Below, one piece after another: positions 15,723-23,786 of a DNA stretch of 64,000 bases (positions within the stretch are counted from its first letter, which is position 1; every line of letters begins with the position of its first letter). Source of the DNA: APNM01 sp040361335 (GTDB lineage Bacteria > Pseudomonadota > Gammaproteobacteria > Nevskiales > Salinisphaeraceae); contig NZ_APNM01000010.1 of NCBI RefSeq assembly GCF_040361335.1, forward strand, positions 62,001 to 126,000, written 5' to 3'. The translations under genes and the position numbers were made by a program. The notes beneath the pieces are model-generated. The model was given only the letters and a program-made list of their open reading frames with translations. It did no database searches and had not been told where the DNA came from.

Positions 15723-17853
15723 ACCATCGGCGGTTTTGCCGCGCGTGTCGCCGGCGGCGTTGCTGGTGGCCGGCCTCGGCCTCGCGGTCGCGGGCATCGC
15801 CGTTTGCCTGTGGCTGTCGTTGCGCCAGCCCTGGCTGGGTCTGACGCCCTATGTGCCGGACAACGGCCCGGGACTCATCGTGGCGGAGGACACCGGCGAC
15901 TGGCGCCTGCTGGCCCTGGCGGCGCCCGGCGGCGAGCGTATGGACCTGGCGGCGCGGGATCTCCTGGAGGAGCCCGATTTCCTGCGCACGTACGCCGAGT
16001 ATGCGGACTTCCTCGCCCGCCAGGATCGTCTGCATGCCATCCTGTCCGGCGATCGGCTGGTCCTCTACCCCGCCACCGGGCCGCCGCGCGAGGTTCGTCC
16101 CTCGCGCAACCGGCCGCTGGCGAGTCTGCCGGCCGCATTCTGGTTCCAGCTCGCGTTCGCGGTGATCTGCCTCGGCATCGCCACCGCCGTCTGGGCGTTC
16201 CGCCGCGACCGCGCCGGCACGCTGTTCGGCATCACCGGGCTGGGGCTCTTCGTCGTGGGCCTTTCCGCGGCCGTCTACAGTACCCGCGAACTGGCCCTGT
16301 CGGCCGACTTGTTCCGTGCCCTGGCCGTCGCCAATCACGGCGGCGGCATGCTGTTTTCCGGCGCTTTCGTGGCGACACTCTGGCATTACCCGAATCGGTT
16401 GACGGCCCTGCCCGCCGCCCGTCTCAGCTTCGTCGTCTTCGGCATCGTCTGGGTCCTGGACAGCGTGTGGTGGCTGCCGAACGTGGATGCCGGTTTCCGC
16501 TATCCGCTCCTGATCGGCCTCGTGTTCACCATGGTCCTGGCGGTGGAGCAGTGGCGACGCCTCGATTCGCCGGTCGACCGGGCGGCCATGCGCTGGTTCG
16601 CCTTCGCCTGGTTCGCCGGCAGCAGCCTGTTCGTGAGTCTGATGTTCCTGCCGGTGCTGTTCGGCGGCTCGCCGATCTTCCCGCAGAGCTACTCCTTCGG
16701 TCTGCTGCTGCCGATCTATGCCGGCGTGGCCGCCGGGGTGGCCCGCTATCGCCTGTTCCAGCTCGAGCGCTGGTGGTACCCGACACTGGCGGGTTTCGCG
16801 GCGCTGCTTGCGGTGTTGCTGGCGACGCCGCTGGTGGCGCAGGTGACCCGCTGGCCGCAGTCCTGGGCGCTCCTCGCCGTGATCGCCGCGGCCGGTTGGA
16901 TCTATTTCCCGTTGCGGGTTTGGCTCGGGCGCAGGCGCGCCCGGCGTCGCCGCGCGCGCGACCTGCCGTTGCTGGGCGACGCCCTCGACGTGTTGTTCAA
17001 TCCCCGCCACGAGAGCGGGCGCGACGCCCTATGGCGGGGCCTGCTGGAACGGGCGTTTTCGCCCATGGAGATACGTCGCGAGCGGGACTCGTCCGCGCGC
17101 ATCCGGGTGAGCGCGGACGGCTCCACCCTGTGGACGCCGGCGGAGGATGGCTTGCCGGGCTACAGCCTGCGCTGGCCGGACCGCGGCGCCCGCCTGTTCG
17201 ACGATGCCGACCTGCGTCTGGTCGAGACCCTGTTGCCGTTGACCGCCTATGCCAGCGACCTGCGGGGGGCCTGGGAGGCGGGCGCCGCCGCCGAGCGCGC
17301 CCGGATCAAGACCGATCTCGAGGACGATCTGGCCGCGCGGCTATACGAGCAGATCCTGCGGGCCGGCAGCGACGAGATCGCGGACGCGGCCCGCGGTGCC
17401 CTGGCCGAGGTGCGGTTGCTGATCGATCAGCTCGACGCCGGCCGCCGGCCGGCGGCCGAAGCGATCGACGACTGGCGCGCCCAGATCGCCGATCTCTGCG
17501 AGCAGGGGGGGGTCGCGCTTGCCTGGCGGCAGTATGGCGAGATGCCCGCGCGCGATCTCGGGCCGCAGGCGCGGGCCAATCCGCTGCGGATTCTCAGGGA
17601 GGCACTCGCGAACGCGCTCGCGCACTCGCGCCCCACCCATATAGAGGTGGCCGTGGCGACCGGCGGCGACGATATTGGCCTGACCATGGAATACGACAGC
17701 GACGCGGAAGCTCCGTCACGCTGGGAAGTCGGCCGCGGTCTGCTCAACATGCAGGCCCGCGCCCGGCAGCTCGGCGGCGAATTGCGCTGGAGTCAGCCCG
17801 AACCGGGCCGGATACGGCTGGAGTGTCGCCTTCGACTGGAGCTTGGAACATGA
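15709..17853 (+). CDS. Sensor kinase 3, degenerate HisKA_3 homologue lacking the phospho-acceptor His
   Basis: A 714-aa paralogue of the preceding kinase with the same layout: N-terminal helix, periplasmic domain (LGLTPYVPDNGPGLIVAED), a block of hydrophobic helices, then DHp-like and ATPase-like regions. The catalytic segment reads RIKTDLEDDLAARL, so Glu 538 replaces the His found at residue 538 of kinase 2. The G1 Asp motif is also lost (MEYDSDAEAPSRW), while the N-box-like REALANALAHS and the terminal GLLNMQARARQLGG remain. The frame is intact, so this is a maintained protein, not a decaying gene. It overlaps kinase 2 by 14 bases and regulator 2 by an ATGA. A role as a receptor or regulatory partner in kinase heterodimers is inference. 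Confidence 0.88.
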   Translation: MPHAEPSAVLPRVSPAALLVAGLGLAVAGIAVCLWLSLRQPWLGLTPYVPDNGPGLIVAEDTGDWRLLALAAPGGERMDLAARDLLEEPDFLRTYAEYADFLARQDRLHAILSGDRLVLYPATGPPREVRPSRNRPLASLPAAFWFQLAFAVICLGIATAVWAFRRDRAGTLFGITGLGLFVVGLSAAVYSTRELALSADLFRALAVANHGGGMLFSGAFVATLWHYPNRLTALPAARLSFVVFGIVWVLDSVWWLPNVDAGFRYPLLIGLVFTMVLAVEQWRRLDSPVDRAAMRWFAFAWFAGSSLFVSLMFLPVLFGGSPIFPQSYSFGLLLPIYAGVAAGVARYRLFQLERWWYPTLAGFAALLAVLLATPLVAQVTRWPQSWALLAVIAAAGWIYFPLRVWLGRRRARRRRARDLPLLGDALDVLFNPRHESGRDALWRGLLERAFSPMEIRRERDSSARIRVSADGSTLWTPAEDGLPGYSLRWPDRGARLFDDADLRLVETLLPLTAYASDLRGAWEAGAAAERARIKTDLEDDLAARLYEQILRAGSDEIADAARGALAEVRLLIDQLDAGRRPAAEAIDDWRAQIADLCEQGGVALAWRQYGEMPARDLGPQARANPLRILREALANALAHSRPTHIEVAVATGGDDIGLTMEYDSDAEAPSRWEVGRGLLNMQARARQLGGELRWSQPEPGRIRLECRLRLELGT

Positions 17854-18500
17854 ATACGCCCCGGTCCGCCCTGGTGGTGGAGGACTTGCCGGCCTCGCGG
17901 GACTGGCTGTGCCGGGTCCTCGCGGCGGCGTTTCCGGGTATTGCCGTCAGCACCGCCGGCAACCTGGCGGCGGCACGCGACTGTCTGGAATCGCTGGCGC
18001 CCGACCTGGCCCTGGTCGATCTGGGTCTGCCGGACGGCGACGGCGTGGATCTGATCCTGGCGATGCGCCGCTTGCATCCGCGCTGCCAATGCGTGGTAAC
18101 CACCATTTACGACGATGACTCGCACCTGTTCCCGGCCCTGCGCGCCGGCGCCGCCGGCTACCTGCTCAAGGATCAGCCGAAGGATCGGCTGGTCACGCAA
18201 CTGTGCGGCATCGCGGCCGGCGAGCCGCCGCTGTCGCCGGTGATCGCGCGCCGACTGCTCAAGGTGTTCGAGCCCGAGCCGGTCCACGAGCGGCCGGAGA
18301 GCCTCTCGCCGCGTGAGCGCGAGACCCTGGTTCTGATCGCCAAGGGATACCGCCTCAACGAAGTGGCGGATTGCCTGGGCGTGACCCGGAACACCGCCGC
18401 CGGCTACATCAAGGGGGTGTATCGCAAGCTGCAGATCTCGTCGCGGGCGGAGGCGGCACTGGCCGCCGCGCGCATGGGGCTGGTGCGGCAGGTCCTCTGA
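17850..18500 (+). CDS. LuxR/NarL-family response regulator 2
   Basis: A 216-aa response regulator, third gene of the kinase operon, starting in an ATGA overlap with kinase 3. The receiver contains the acidic pair VVEDLP, Asp 57 in ALVDLGLPDG and Lys in YLLKDQP. The helix-turn-helix region is the same as in regulator 1 except for three substitutions (S/G, V/I, N/V) in the last 66 residues. The receiver domains have diverged more, so the two proteins probably read different kinases but bind the same operators. The shared palindromes at the lipoprotein promoters and at this operon are the likely targets. No terminator is visible after the stop. Confidence 0.93.
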   Translation: MNTPRSALVVEDLPASRDWLCRVLAAAFPGIAVSTAGNLAAARDCLESLAPDLALVDLGLPDGDGVDLILAMRRLHPRCQCVVTTIYDDDSHLFPALRAGAAGYLLKDQPKDRLVTQLCGIAAGEPPLSPVIARRLLKVFEPEPVHERPESLSPRERETLVLIAKGYRLNEVADCLGVTRNTAAGYIKGVYRKLQISSRAEAALAAARMGLVRQVL

Positions 18501-18649
18501 TCGGGTTCTCTGGCCGGGGCACGAATCGCGCTTGCCGCGGTCTACGGGAAAAGGTGGTGGGGGCATCTCGCTAAAGGGGGGACGTCAGGCGTATCTTGGA
18601 GGTGCCGGCCACCGGCCGACTGATCGACCCAACCTGACTGGGAGGCGGT

Positions 18650-19087
18650 ATGCACAAGACCTGGATCGTGGTGGCGGATTCCGCCCGTGCCCGGATATTC
18701 AAGCGCGACGGCCGCTGGCAGGAACTGGACGAGTTCCGCGGGCTGGCCCATCCCGAATCGCGGCTGCACAACGGCGACCTTCGCACCGGCGGCCGCGGCG
18801 AGCAGCAGGAGAGCACGCGCCAGAGCAGTCATGCCTCCGACTGGGAGAACACCCCGGCGGAAACCGAGGCGGCCCGTTTCGCGCGCGAGGTGGCGGATGC
18901 CCTGCACAAGGGCCGCAGCGGCGGCGAGTTCGAGAAGCTCGTGTTGGTGGCCGCGCCGGCCTTCCTGGGCCGCCTCCGGGACAAGCTGGATCCGGCGACC
19001 GCACATTGCGTGGTCCAGGAACTGGACAAGAACTGGGCGCGTCAGCCCACCCAGAAGATCCGCTCCCTGCTGGAACGGCATTTCTGA
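18650..19087 (+). CDS. Host-attachment family protein (Pfam Host_attach type)
   Basis: A 145-residue cytosolic protein with the hallmark N-terminus KTWIVVADSARARIF, a variable Gln/Ser/Asp-rich centre, and the C-terminal FEKLVLVAAPAFLGRLRDKL. This is the family annotated as 'protein required for attachment to host cells' and is structurally related to eRF1/peptidyl-tRNA-hydrolase-like folds. The name comes from one early phenotype; molecular function is unclear. The gene starts 150 bases after regulator 2. A GGGAGG precedes the ATG (18640-18645). A CACAGAG-type inverted repeat begins 11 bases after the stop. Confidence 0.85.
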   Translation: MHKTWIVVADSARARIFKRDGRWQELDEFRGLAHPESRLHNGDLRTGGRGEQQESTRQSSHASDWENTPAETEAARFAREVADALHKGRSGGEFEKLVLVAAPAFLGRLRDKLDPATAHCVVQELDKNWARQPTQKIRSLLERHF

Positions 19088-19097
19088 TTCTTGATGT

Positions 19098-19200
19098 AAC
19101 CACAGAGGCACAGAGCCACAGAGGGTCGGTTGGTTTAGCGGTGCCAGCCGAGCCTGCCCGGATTTCTTGGCTTCCTCTGTGCCCCTGTGTCCCTGTGGTT
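19098..19200. repeat. Intergenic inverted repeat, CCACAGAG family, copy 1
   Basis: Begins AACCACAGAGGCACAGAG and ends with the complementary CTGTGTCCCTGTGGTT, enclosing about 65 bases of unique sequence. It fills the space between two convergent genes. Its last two bases form part of the NUDIX stop codon (TAA on the minus strand, 19199-19201). Related elements lie at 31182, 31376/32234 and 55243. Confidence 0.85.
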
Positions 19201-19801
19201 AGCTTGGAACGCGCCGGTAGAGGCGCACGAGTTCGTCGAGCATCAGGAGCGTGAGGCCCCAGACGCGGCGGCCGCGGTAGTCGTAGCGGGGCATCGGCAG
19301 GGGCACCGGTCCGATCCGCCAGAGCATGCGGCCGCGGTTGCGCCGGTCGGCGAGGAAGGCCAGCGGCAGCCACAGGGTCTCGCGGACCTCGTGGTTCAGG
19401 TCCCACTCGGGCTCGGCGTCGCGTGCCGCGAACACGTAGGGCGTGACCACCATCGGTCGGGGCCGGGCATGGCTGCGCGTGAGCCGGTCGGACAGGCGGC
19501 CGATGCGGTCCGCCGGGGATATCACCAGCCCCGTCTCCTCGCGGCATTCGCGGCAGGCCGCCGCCACCGTGCGGTCGTCGTCCGACTGCAGGCGGCCGCC
19601 GGGGAAGCCCATGTCCCCCGACCAGGGATCGCCCTCGCGCTCCGCGCGCCGTACCAGCAGTACGCTCAGGCCCTCGGGCCGTTCCGCGAGAACCACGGCC
19701 ACCGCCGCGCGGTCGATCCGGCGCCGGCCGGGCAGTCGCCAGGGACGGTGCCGCGACAGGCGGTCGGCGAGGTCCGCCAGCGCGGGCTCGGCGCCGCTCA
19801 C
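19199..19801 (-). CDS. NUDIX hydrolase, CoA pyrophosphatase-like (NudL/YeaB type)
   Basis: A 200-aa NUDIX protein. The box spans GGRLQSDD through RECREETG, and PWSGDMGFPGGR just before it is the extension typical of coenzyme A pyrophosphatases. The C-terminal segment RVWGLTLLMLDELVRLY is also typical. I start it at GTG 19801. An upstream ATG at 19852 would read through the strong terminator hairpin of pntB, so those 17 residues are probably not translated. It lies directly downstream of the pnt operon in the same orientation, separated by that terminator. Expected activity is cleavage of CoA or related nucleotide diphosphates. Confidence 0.88.
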   Translation of the reverse strand: MSGAEPALADLADRLSRHRPWRLPGRRRIDRAAVAVVLAERPEGLSVLLVRRAEREGDPWSGDMGFPGGRLQSDDDRTVAAACRECREETGLVISPADRIGRLSDRLTRSHARPRPMVVTPYVFAARDAEPEWDLNHEVRETLWLPLAFLADRRNRGRMLWRIGPVPLPMPRYDYRGRRVWGLTLLMLDELVRLYRRVPS

Positions 19802-19815
19802 GCGAGTCCCCGAAA

Positions 19816-19843
19816 GAAAAAGGCCGCCCGGGGGCGGCCTTTT
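19816..19843 (-). terminator. Rho-independent terminator of the pnt operon
   Basis: An AGGCCGCC / GGCGGCCT stem is flanked on the plus strand by GAAAAA on the left and TTTCC on the right. On the minus strand the stem is followed by a run of T. It lies 23 bases beyond the pntB stop. Confidence 0.85.
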
Positions 19844-19865
19844 CCGTGCCATGGCAAGGGCATGG

Positions 19866-21263
19866 TCAGAGTTGCTTCAGTCCCGCCGCCAGGTCGGTGC
19901 AGACCTGCTTGGCGTCGCCGAAGATCATGCGGGTGTTGTCGCCGAAGAACAGCGCGTTCTGCACGCCCGAGAACCCGGTGCCCTTGCCGCGCTTGATGAC
20001 GTAGCACTCGCGTGCCTTGTCCACGTCCAGGATCGGCATGCCGTAGATCGGGCTCGACTCGTCGGTGCGCGCGGCCGGGTTGACCACGTCGTTCGCGCCG
20101 ATCACCAGCGCCGCGTCCGCGGTCGGGAACTCGGCGTTGATGTCCTCGAGGTCGTAGATCATGTCGTAGGGCACGCCGGCCTCGGCCAGCAGCACGTTCA
20201 TGTGCCCGGGCATGCGGCCCGCCACCGGGTGGATGGCGAACTTCACGTCCACGTCGTGCTCCTTCTGGAGCATCTGCACGAACTCCCAGAGCTTGTGCTG
20301 GGCCTGGGCCACGGCGAGGCCGTAGCCGGGCACGATGATCAGGGTGTCGGAGTAGGCGAAGGACGCCGCGGCGTCGAAGGCCTCCACCGACTTCATCTCG
20401 CCCTCGGGGCCCTCGGCCTCGGCGCCGTCGTCCACGCCGAAGCCGGCGAACAGCACGTTGGCCAGCGACCGGTTCATGGCGTTCGCCATGAGGATGGTCA
20501 GCAGGGAGCCGGCCGCGCCGACCACGGTGCCGGCGATGATCATGGCCGGGTTCGAGAGCACGAAGCCCTCGAAGGCCACCGCCAGACCGGTCAGGGCGTT
20601 GTACAGGGAGATCACCACCGGCATGTCGGCGCCGCCGATCGGGTTGGTGATCAGCACGCCCAACACCAGGGTGGCCAGCAGCAGCACGGTGACCAGCACC
20701 GGCGTGCTGCTGTCGGCGGTGACGATGAACAGGCCGAGCACGATCGTGGCCAGCGCCAGGCCGCCGTTGATCAGGTGCTGCTGCGGCAGGCGGATGGTCT
20801 TCTTCTGCACGCCCTCCAGCTTGGCCCAGGCGATCAGGCTGCCCGAGAAGGACACGCCGCCGATGATCGCGCCCAGGACCGCCAGGCCCAGCACGGTCGT
20901 GCCGTGGGCCCAGGCGGCGCCGGAGTACATCTCGACCAGGGCGATGGCCGCGGCCGCGCCGCCGCCCATGCCGTTGTACAGCGCCACCATCTGCGGCATC
21001 GCGGTCATCTGTACGCGCTTGCCGGAGATCCAGGCGCCGATGCCGCCGATGGCGATCGCCAGCAGCATCAGGAAGTAGCGGCCGACCCCGGCCTCCATCG
21101 CCGGATGCCAGAGGGTTACCACGGTGGCCAGCACCATGCCGGCGCCGGCCCAGATGATGCCGCCGCGCGCGGTCTTGGGCGACCCCATGCGCTTGAGGCC
21201 GACGATGAACAGGACGGCGGCGATGAAGTAGCTCGCCTCGACGGTGAAATGCCAGAAACTCAT
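19866..21263 (-). CDS. pntB: NAD(P) transhydrogenase subunit beta
   Basis: The 465-aa beta subunit of the proton-translocating transhydrogenase, which uses proton motive force to move hydride from NADH to NADP+. The N-terminal part is a series of hydrophobic helices (domain II). The C-terminal 180 residues form the NADP(H)-binding domain III, recognisable by DTLIIVPGYGLAVAQAQHK, GRMPGHMNVLLAEA and DVVNPAARTDESSPIYGMP. It is the last gene of pntAA-pntAB-pntB and ends at a clear terminator. Confidence 0.97.
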   Translation of the reverse strand: MSFWHFTVEASYFIAAVLFIVGLKRMGSPKTARGGIIWAGAGMVLATVVTLWHPAMEAGVGRYFLMLLAIAIGGIGAWISGKRVQMTAMPQMVALYNGMGGGAAAAIALVEMYSGAAWAHGTTVLGLAVLGAIIGGVSFSGSLIAWAKLEGVQKKTIRLPQQHLINGGLALATIVLGLFIVTADSSTPVLVTVLLLATLVLGVLITNPIGGADMPVVISLYNALTGLAVAFEGFVLSNPAMIIAGTVVGAAGSLLTILMANAMNRSLANVLFAGFGVDDGAEAEGPEGEMKSVEAFDAAASFAYSDTLIIVPGYGLAVAQAQHKLWEFVQMLQKEHDVDVKFAIHPVAGRMPGHMNVLLAEAGVPYDMIYDLEDINAEFPTADAALVIGANDVVNPAARTDESSPIYGMPILDVDKARECYVIKRGKGTGFSGVQNALFFGDNTRMIFGDAKQVCTDLAAGLKQL

Positions 21264-21322
21264 ATCGGTTGACCTTTATTCGTTGCTCGGGAGCGCTCGG
21301 ATCGGGACCTTGCGGTTCGCCG

Positions 21323-21607
21323 TCAGTCCTTGGAGGACTTGAACATCTCCAGCATGCGTTCGGTGACCACGTAGCCGCCGACCGCGTTGCCGGCCGCCAG
21401 GACGACGCCGACAAAGCCGATCAGGGTCTCCCAGAATCCGTGCGCGTGGCCCAGGGCCACCATCGCGCCGACCAGCACGATCCCGTGCACGAAGTTGGAG
21501 CCGGACATCAGCGGCGTGTGCAGGATCACCGGCACCCGGCCGATGATCTCGTAGCCGGTGAAGGCGGCGAGCATGAATATGTAGAGCGCAACGAATCCGG
21601 TAATCAT
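21323..21607 (-). CDS. pntAB: NAD(P) transhydrogenase subunit alpha, membrane part
   Basis: A 94-aa membrane protein corresponding to the alpha-subunit part of domain II. The hydrophobic segments include GFVALYIFMLAAFTGYEII, and the loop VPVILHTPLMSGSNFVHGI is the family signature. The start at 21607 is preferred: the longer open frame is encoded by the GTGATT-type repeat that separates it from pntAA. The split alpha subunit is the arrangement known from Rhodospirillum rubrum and many other bacteria. Confidence 0.96.
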   Translation of the reverse strand: MITGFVALYIFMLAAFTGYEIIGRVPVILHTPLMSGSNFVHGIVLVGAMVALGHAHGFWETLIGFVGVVLAAGNAVGGYVVTERMLEMFKSSKD

Positions 21608-21624
21608 CTCGATCTCCTGTGTCT

Positions 21625-21690
21625 CGTGATCCGTGATTGGTGATTCGTGATTCGCTCTTGCCAATCACCGATCACGAATCACCAGTCACG
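21625..21690. repeat. Intergenic inverted repeat, GTGATT family, copy 1
   Basis: Successive GTGATT/CGTGATTGG words on the left (21625-21654) are mirrored by CCAATCACC, ATCACGAATC and CAGTCACG on the right (21661-21690), able to form a long imperfect hairpin inside the pnt operon. A single arm with the same words lies at 58941. Confidence 0.8.
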
Positions 21691-21691
21691 T

Positions 21692-22864
21692 TTAGCCCTG
21701 AAGCGCTTCCTTGGCGGCCTCGTTCTTGATCTCGCCGTCGTGCGTCAGCACCGACTTGGCGAGGACCTCGTCGTCCCAGTCGATAGCGAGCTTGCGCGGC
21801 TGGGGTCCCTTGGGCTTGTCCTCGCCCTCGGGGGCCTCCTCCTCGACCAGGATCAGGCTCAGGAAGTTGAACAGGTTCTGGGCGTACATCTCGCTGGCGT
21901 GCTCGGCGAGCTCGGCCGGGACGTTGGTCGGGCCGAGGATGGTGACCGAGCCTTCCTTGACGGTCTCGCCGGGCTTGGTCAGCTCGCAGTTGCCGCCGCC
22001 GGCGGCGCCCAGGTCCACGATCACCGAGCCGGACTTCATCTTGGCGACCATGTCCTTGCTGATGATCTTGGGCGCGGGCCGGCCGGGGACCGCGGCCGTG
22101 GTGATCACCGCGTCCGCCTGACCGACGTGCTTCGCCAGCATTTCCTGCTGCTTGGCCTTCTCCTCGTCGGTGAGCTCGCGCGCGTAGCCGCCCTCGGCCT
22201 CGGCCTTGACGCCCTCGGCGACCAGGAAGTCGGCGCCCAGGGACTCGACCTGCTCCTTGGTGTCGGTGCGCACGTCGTAGGCCTCGACCTTGGCGCCCAG
22301 GCGCTTGGCCGTGGCGATCGCCTGCAGGCCCGCCACGCCGGCGCCGATCACCAGGACCTTGGCCGGGCGGATGGTGCCGGCCGCGGTGGTCAGCATCGGC
22401 AGGAAGCGCTCCAGCGAGTTCGCGGCCATCAGCGCGGCCTTGTAGCCGGCGGCCGAGGCCTGCGAGGACAGCGCGTCCATGCTCTGGGCGCGGGTGATCC
22501 GCGGCACCAGCTCCATGGCGAAGCAGGTGACGCCGGCCTCGTTCAGGGCCTTGACCGCCTCCGGATTCTGGTGGGCCTGAACGAAGCTGACCAGGATCGA
22601 GCCCTTCTTCATCTTCGCCAGGTTCTTGGGGTCCGGCGCGTTCACGGCGAGCACGACGTCGGCGTTGTAGACATCGCCGGCGCGTCCGACCACCTTGATC
22701 GGGTCGGCGTAGCCTTCGTCCGGGATGCGCGAGCCTTCGCCGGCACCCTTCTGGATCCGCACCTCGACGCCCAGCTTGGCGAGCTTCTCGGCGACCTTGG
22801 GGACCATGGCGACGCGATTCTCGCCGCTCGCGGCCTCTTTCGGGACTGCGATTGTTACCGTCAT
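21692..22864 (-). CDS. pntAA: NAD(P) transhydrogenase subunit alpha, NAD-binding part
   Basis: A 390-aa soluble domain I protein that binds NAD(H). The alanine-dehydrogenase/PNT N-terminal signature is TIAVPKEAASGENRVAMVP, the nucleotide fold is VLVIGAGVAGLQAIATAKRLG, and a further PNT-specific loop lies near GYARELTDEEKAKQQEM. It is first gene of the pnt operon. The 85-base gap to pntAB is filled by a GTGATT-family inverted repeat, which might influence relative expression of the subunits. Confidence 0.97.
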   Translation of the reverse strand: MTVTIAVPKEAASGENRVAMVPKVAEKLAKLGVEVRIQKGAGEGSRIPDEGYADPIKVVGRAGDVYNADVVLAVNAPDPKNLAKMKKGSILVSFVQAHQNPEAVKALNEAGVTCFAMELVPRITRAQSMDALSSQASAAGYKAALMAANSLERFLPMLTTAAGTIRPAKVLVIGAGVAGLQAIATAKRLGAKVEAYDVRTDTKEQVESLGADFLVAEGVKAEAEGGYARELTDEEKAKQQEMLAKHVGQADAVITTAAVPGRPAPKIISKDMVAKMKSGSVIVDLGAAGGGNCELTKPGETVKEGSVTILGPTNVPAELAEHASEMYAQNLFNFLSLILVEEEAPEGEDKPKGPQPRKLAIDWDDEVLAKSVLTHDGEIKNEAAKEALQG

Positions 22865-23036
22865 AGTTCCTGTTCCGATGAATGGGTCAAGGCCCGCACC
22901 GGCGTGGTTGTCACGCCGCGTGTCTCCCCGGGCCCGGCCGTCAATCGAGTCATTCTATTAGCGTTAACGGGCCGAGTAGTCTAACCGATGCGCGGGATTT
23001 TTCGTAATCGGCGCTTGGACAACCCGTCCGACGGGG

Positions 23037-23774
23037 TCACTCGCGGGCCGCCGCCTCGTAGCCGGGCGGAATCTCGAACACCAGGTCCGACAGGCGGTCG
23101 TGACCGACCCGTCTCAGGGTGCGCCGGGCGCCCGTGCCGTCCTGCCGATAGCGCACCGGCATGCCCTCGAGCGCCAGGTAGGGCAGGCCGACATTCTCGA
23201 AGCCGGTGCCGGCCAGCAGCGTCTCCATGAGTTCGAACATACCGCGCACGGTGGCGAACTCCGCCGGCGGGATGCCCAGGGCCCCGGGATCGGCCACGCA
23301 CAGGGTCTCCTGCGGCTTGCCGTCGCGCCGGATCTCGATCTCGCGGCACTTGTGGCCGGCCACCTTGGATACGGCGCCGGTGGCTTCGGCGCGGGTGTCG
23401 CCGGCGGTGGCGTCGAAGCCCGGCACCTGGTCGGCCAGCGCCGCGCGGGCCGCCGCGCGCTTGTCCTCGGGCAGCTCGGCCAGCCGCGCTTCTATCCGGG
23501 CGCGCAGCTTGTCGAGTCGCCGGCGGATCGCCCGCGCGGCATCGGCATCCAGGCGCCGATAGCGCTTGGCCTCGGGGTCCACGGTGTAGATGCTGTCCTC
23601 GGCCGCGCGGTAGAGCTGCCAGGTGGGGCCGGGATCGTCGATGCGCAGTTCGCCCGGCCGCAACCGGACCGTGAAATCGCCGTCGCCGCCGCCGTACACG
23701 AGCGTGGTGTCGGCGCCGGCGGTGACCGCGGCACAGGCGAGCGCGACCGCCGCCGCCTGGGTTAAGGTTCGCAT
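23037..23774 (-). CDS. Secreted hypothetical protein, 245 aa
   Basis: An exported protein of unknown function. MRTLTQAAAVALACAAVTAGA is a standard signal peptide. The mature part begins with beta strands (TTLVYGGGDGDFTVRLRPGELRIDD), has a central basic/acidic helix (AIRRRLDKLRARIEARLAEL) and a later strand-rich part with the Cys pair in GHKCREIEI and QETLCVAD. The overall pattern recalls DUF4412-type periplasmic proteins (SIYTVDPEAKRYRRLD), without certainty. The start is only 12 bases from the divergent exonuclease gene, so the promoters overlap. The 170 bases between its stop and pntAA hold nothing I recognise. Confidence 0.75.
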   Translation of the reverse strand: MRTLTQAAAVALACAAVTAGADTTLVYGGGDGDFTVRLRPGELRIDDPGPTWQLYRAAEDSIYTVDPEAKRYRRLDADAARAIRRRLDKLRARIEARLAELPEDKRAAARAALADQVPGFDATAGDTRAEATGAVSKVAGHKCREIEIRRDGKPQETLCVADPGALGIPPAEFATVRGMFELMETLLAGTGFENVGLPYLALEGMPVRYRQDGTGARRTLRRVGHDRLSDLVFEIPPGYEAAARE

Positions 23775-23786
23775 GCGTGAGGCCGA

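Noticed and set aside
18560..18590. CTAAAGGGGGGA upstream of the host-attachment gene as a fifth operator
   Set aside because: Only one arm resembles the operator; no C-tract arm at the right distance and no matching -10 spacing.
19802..19852. Seventeen extra N-terminal residues of the NUDIX protein from the ATG at 19852
   Set aside because: They are encoded by the pntB terminator hairpin; a GTG at 19801 gives a normal start.
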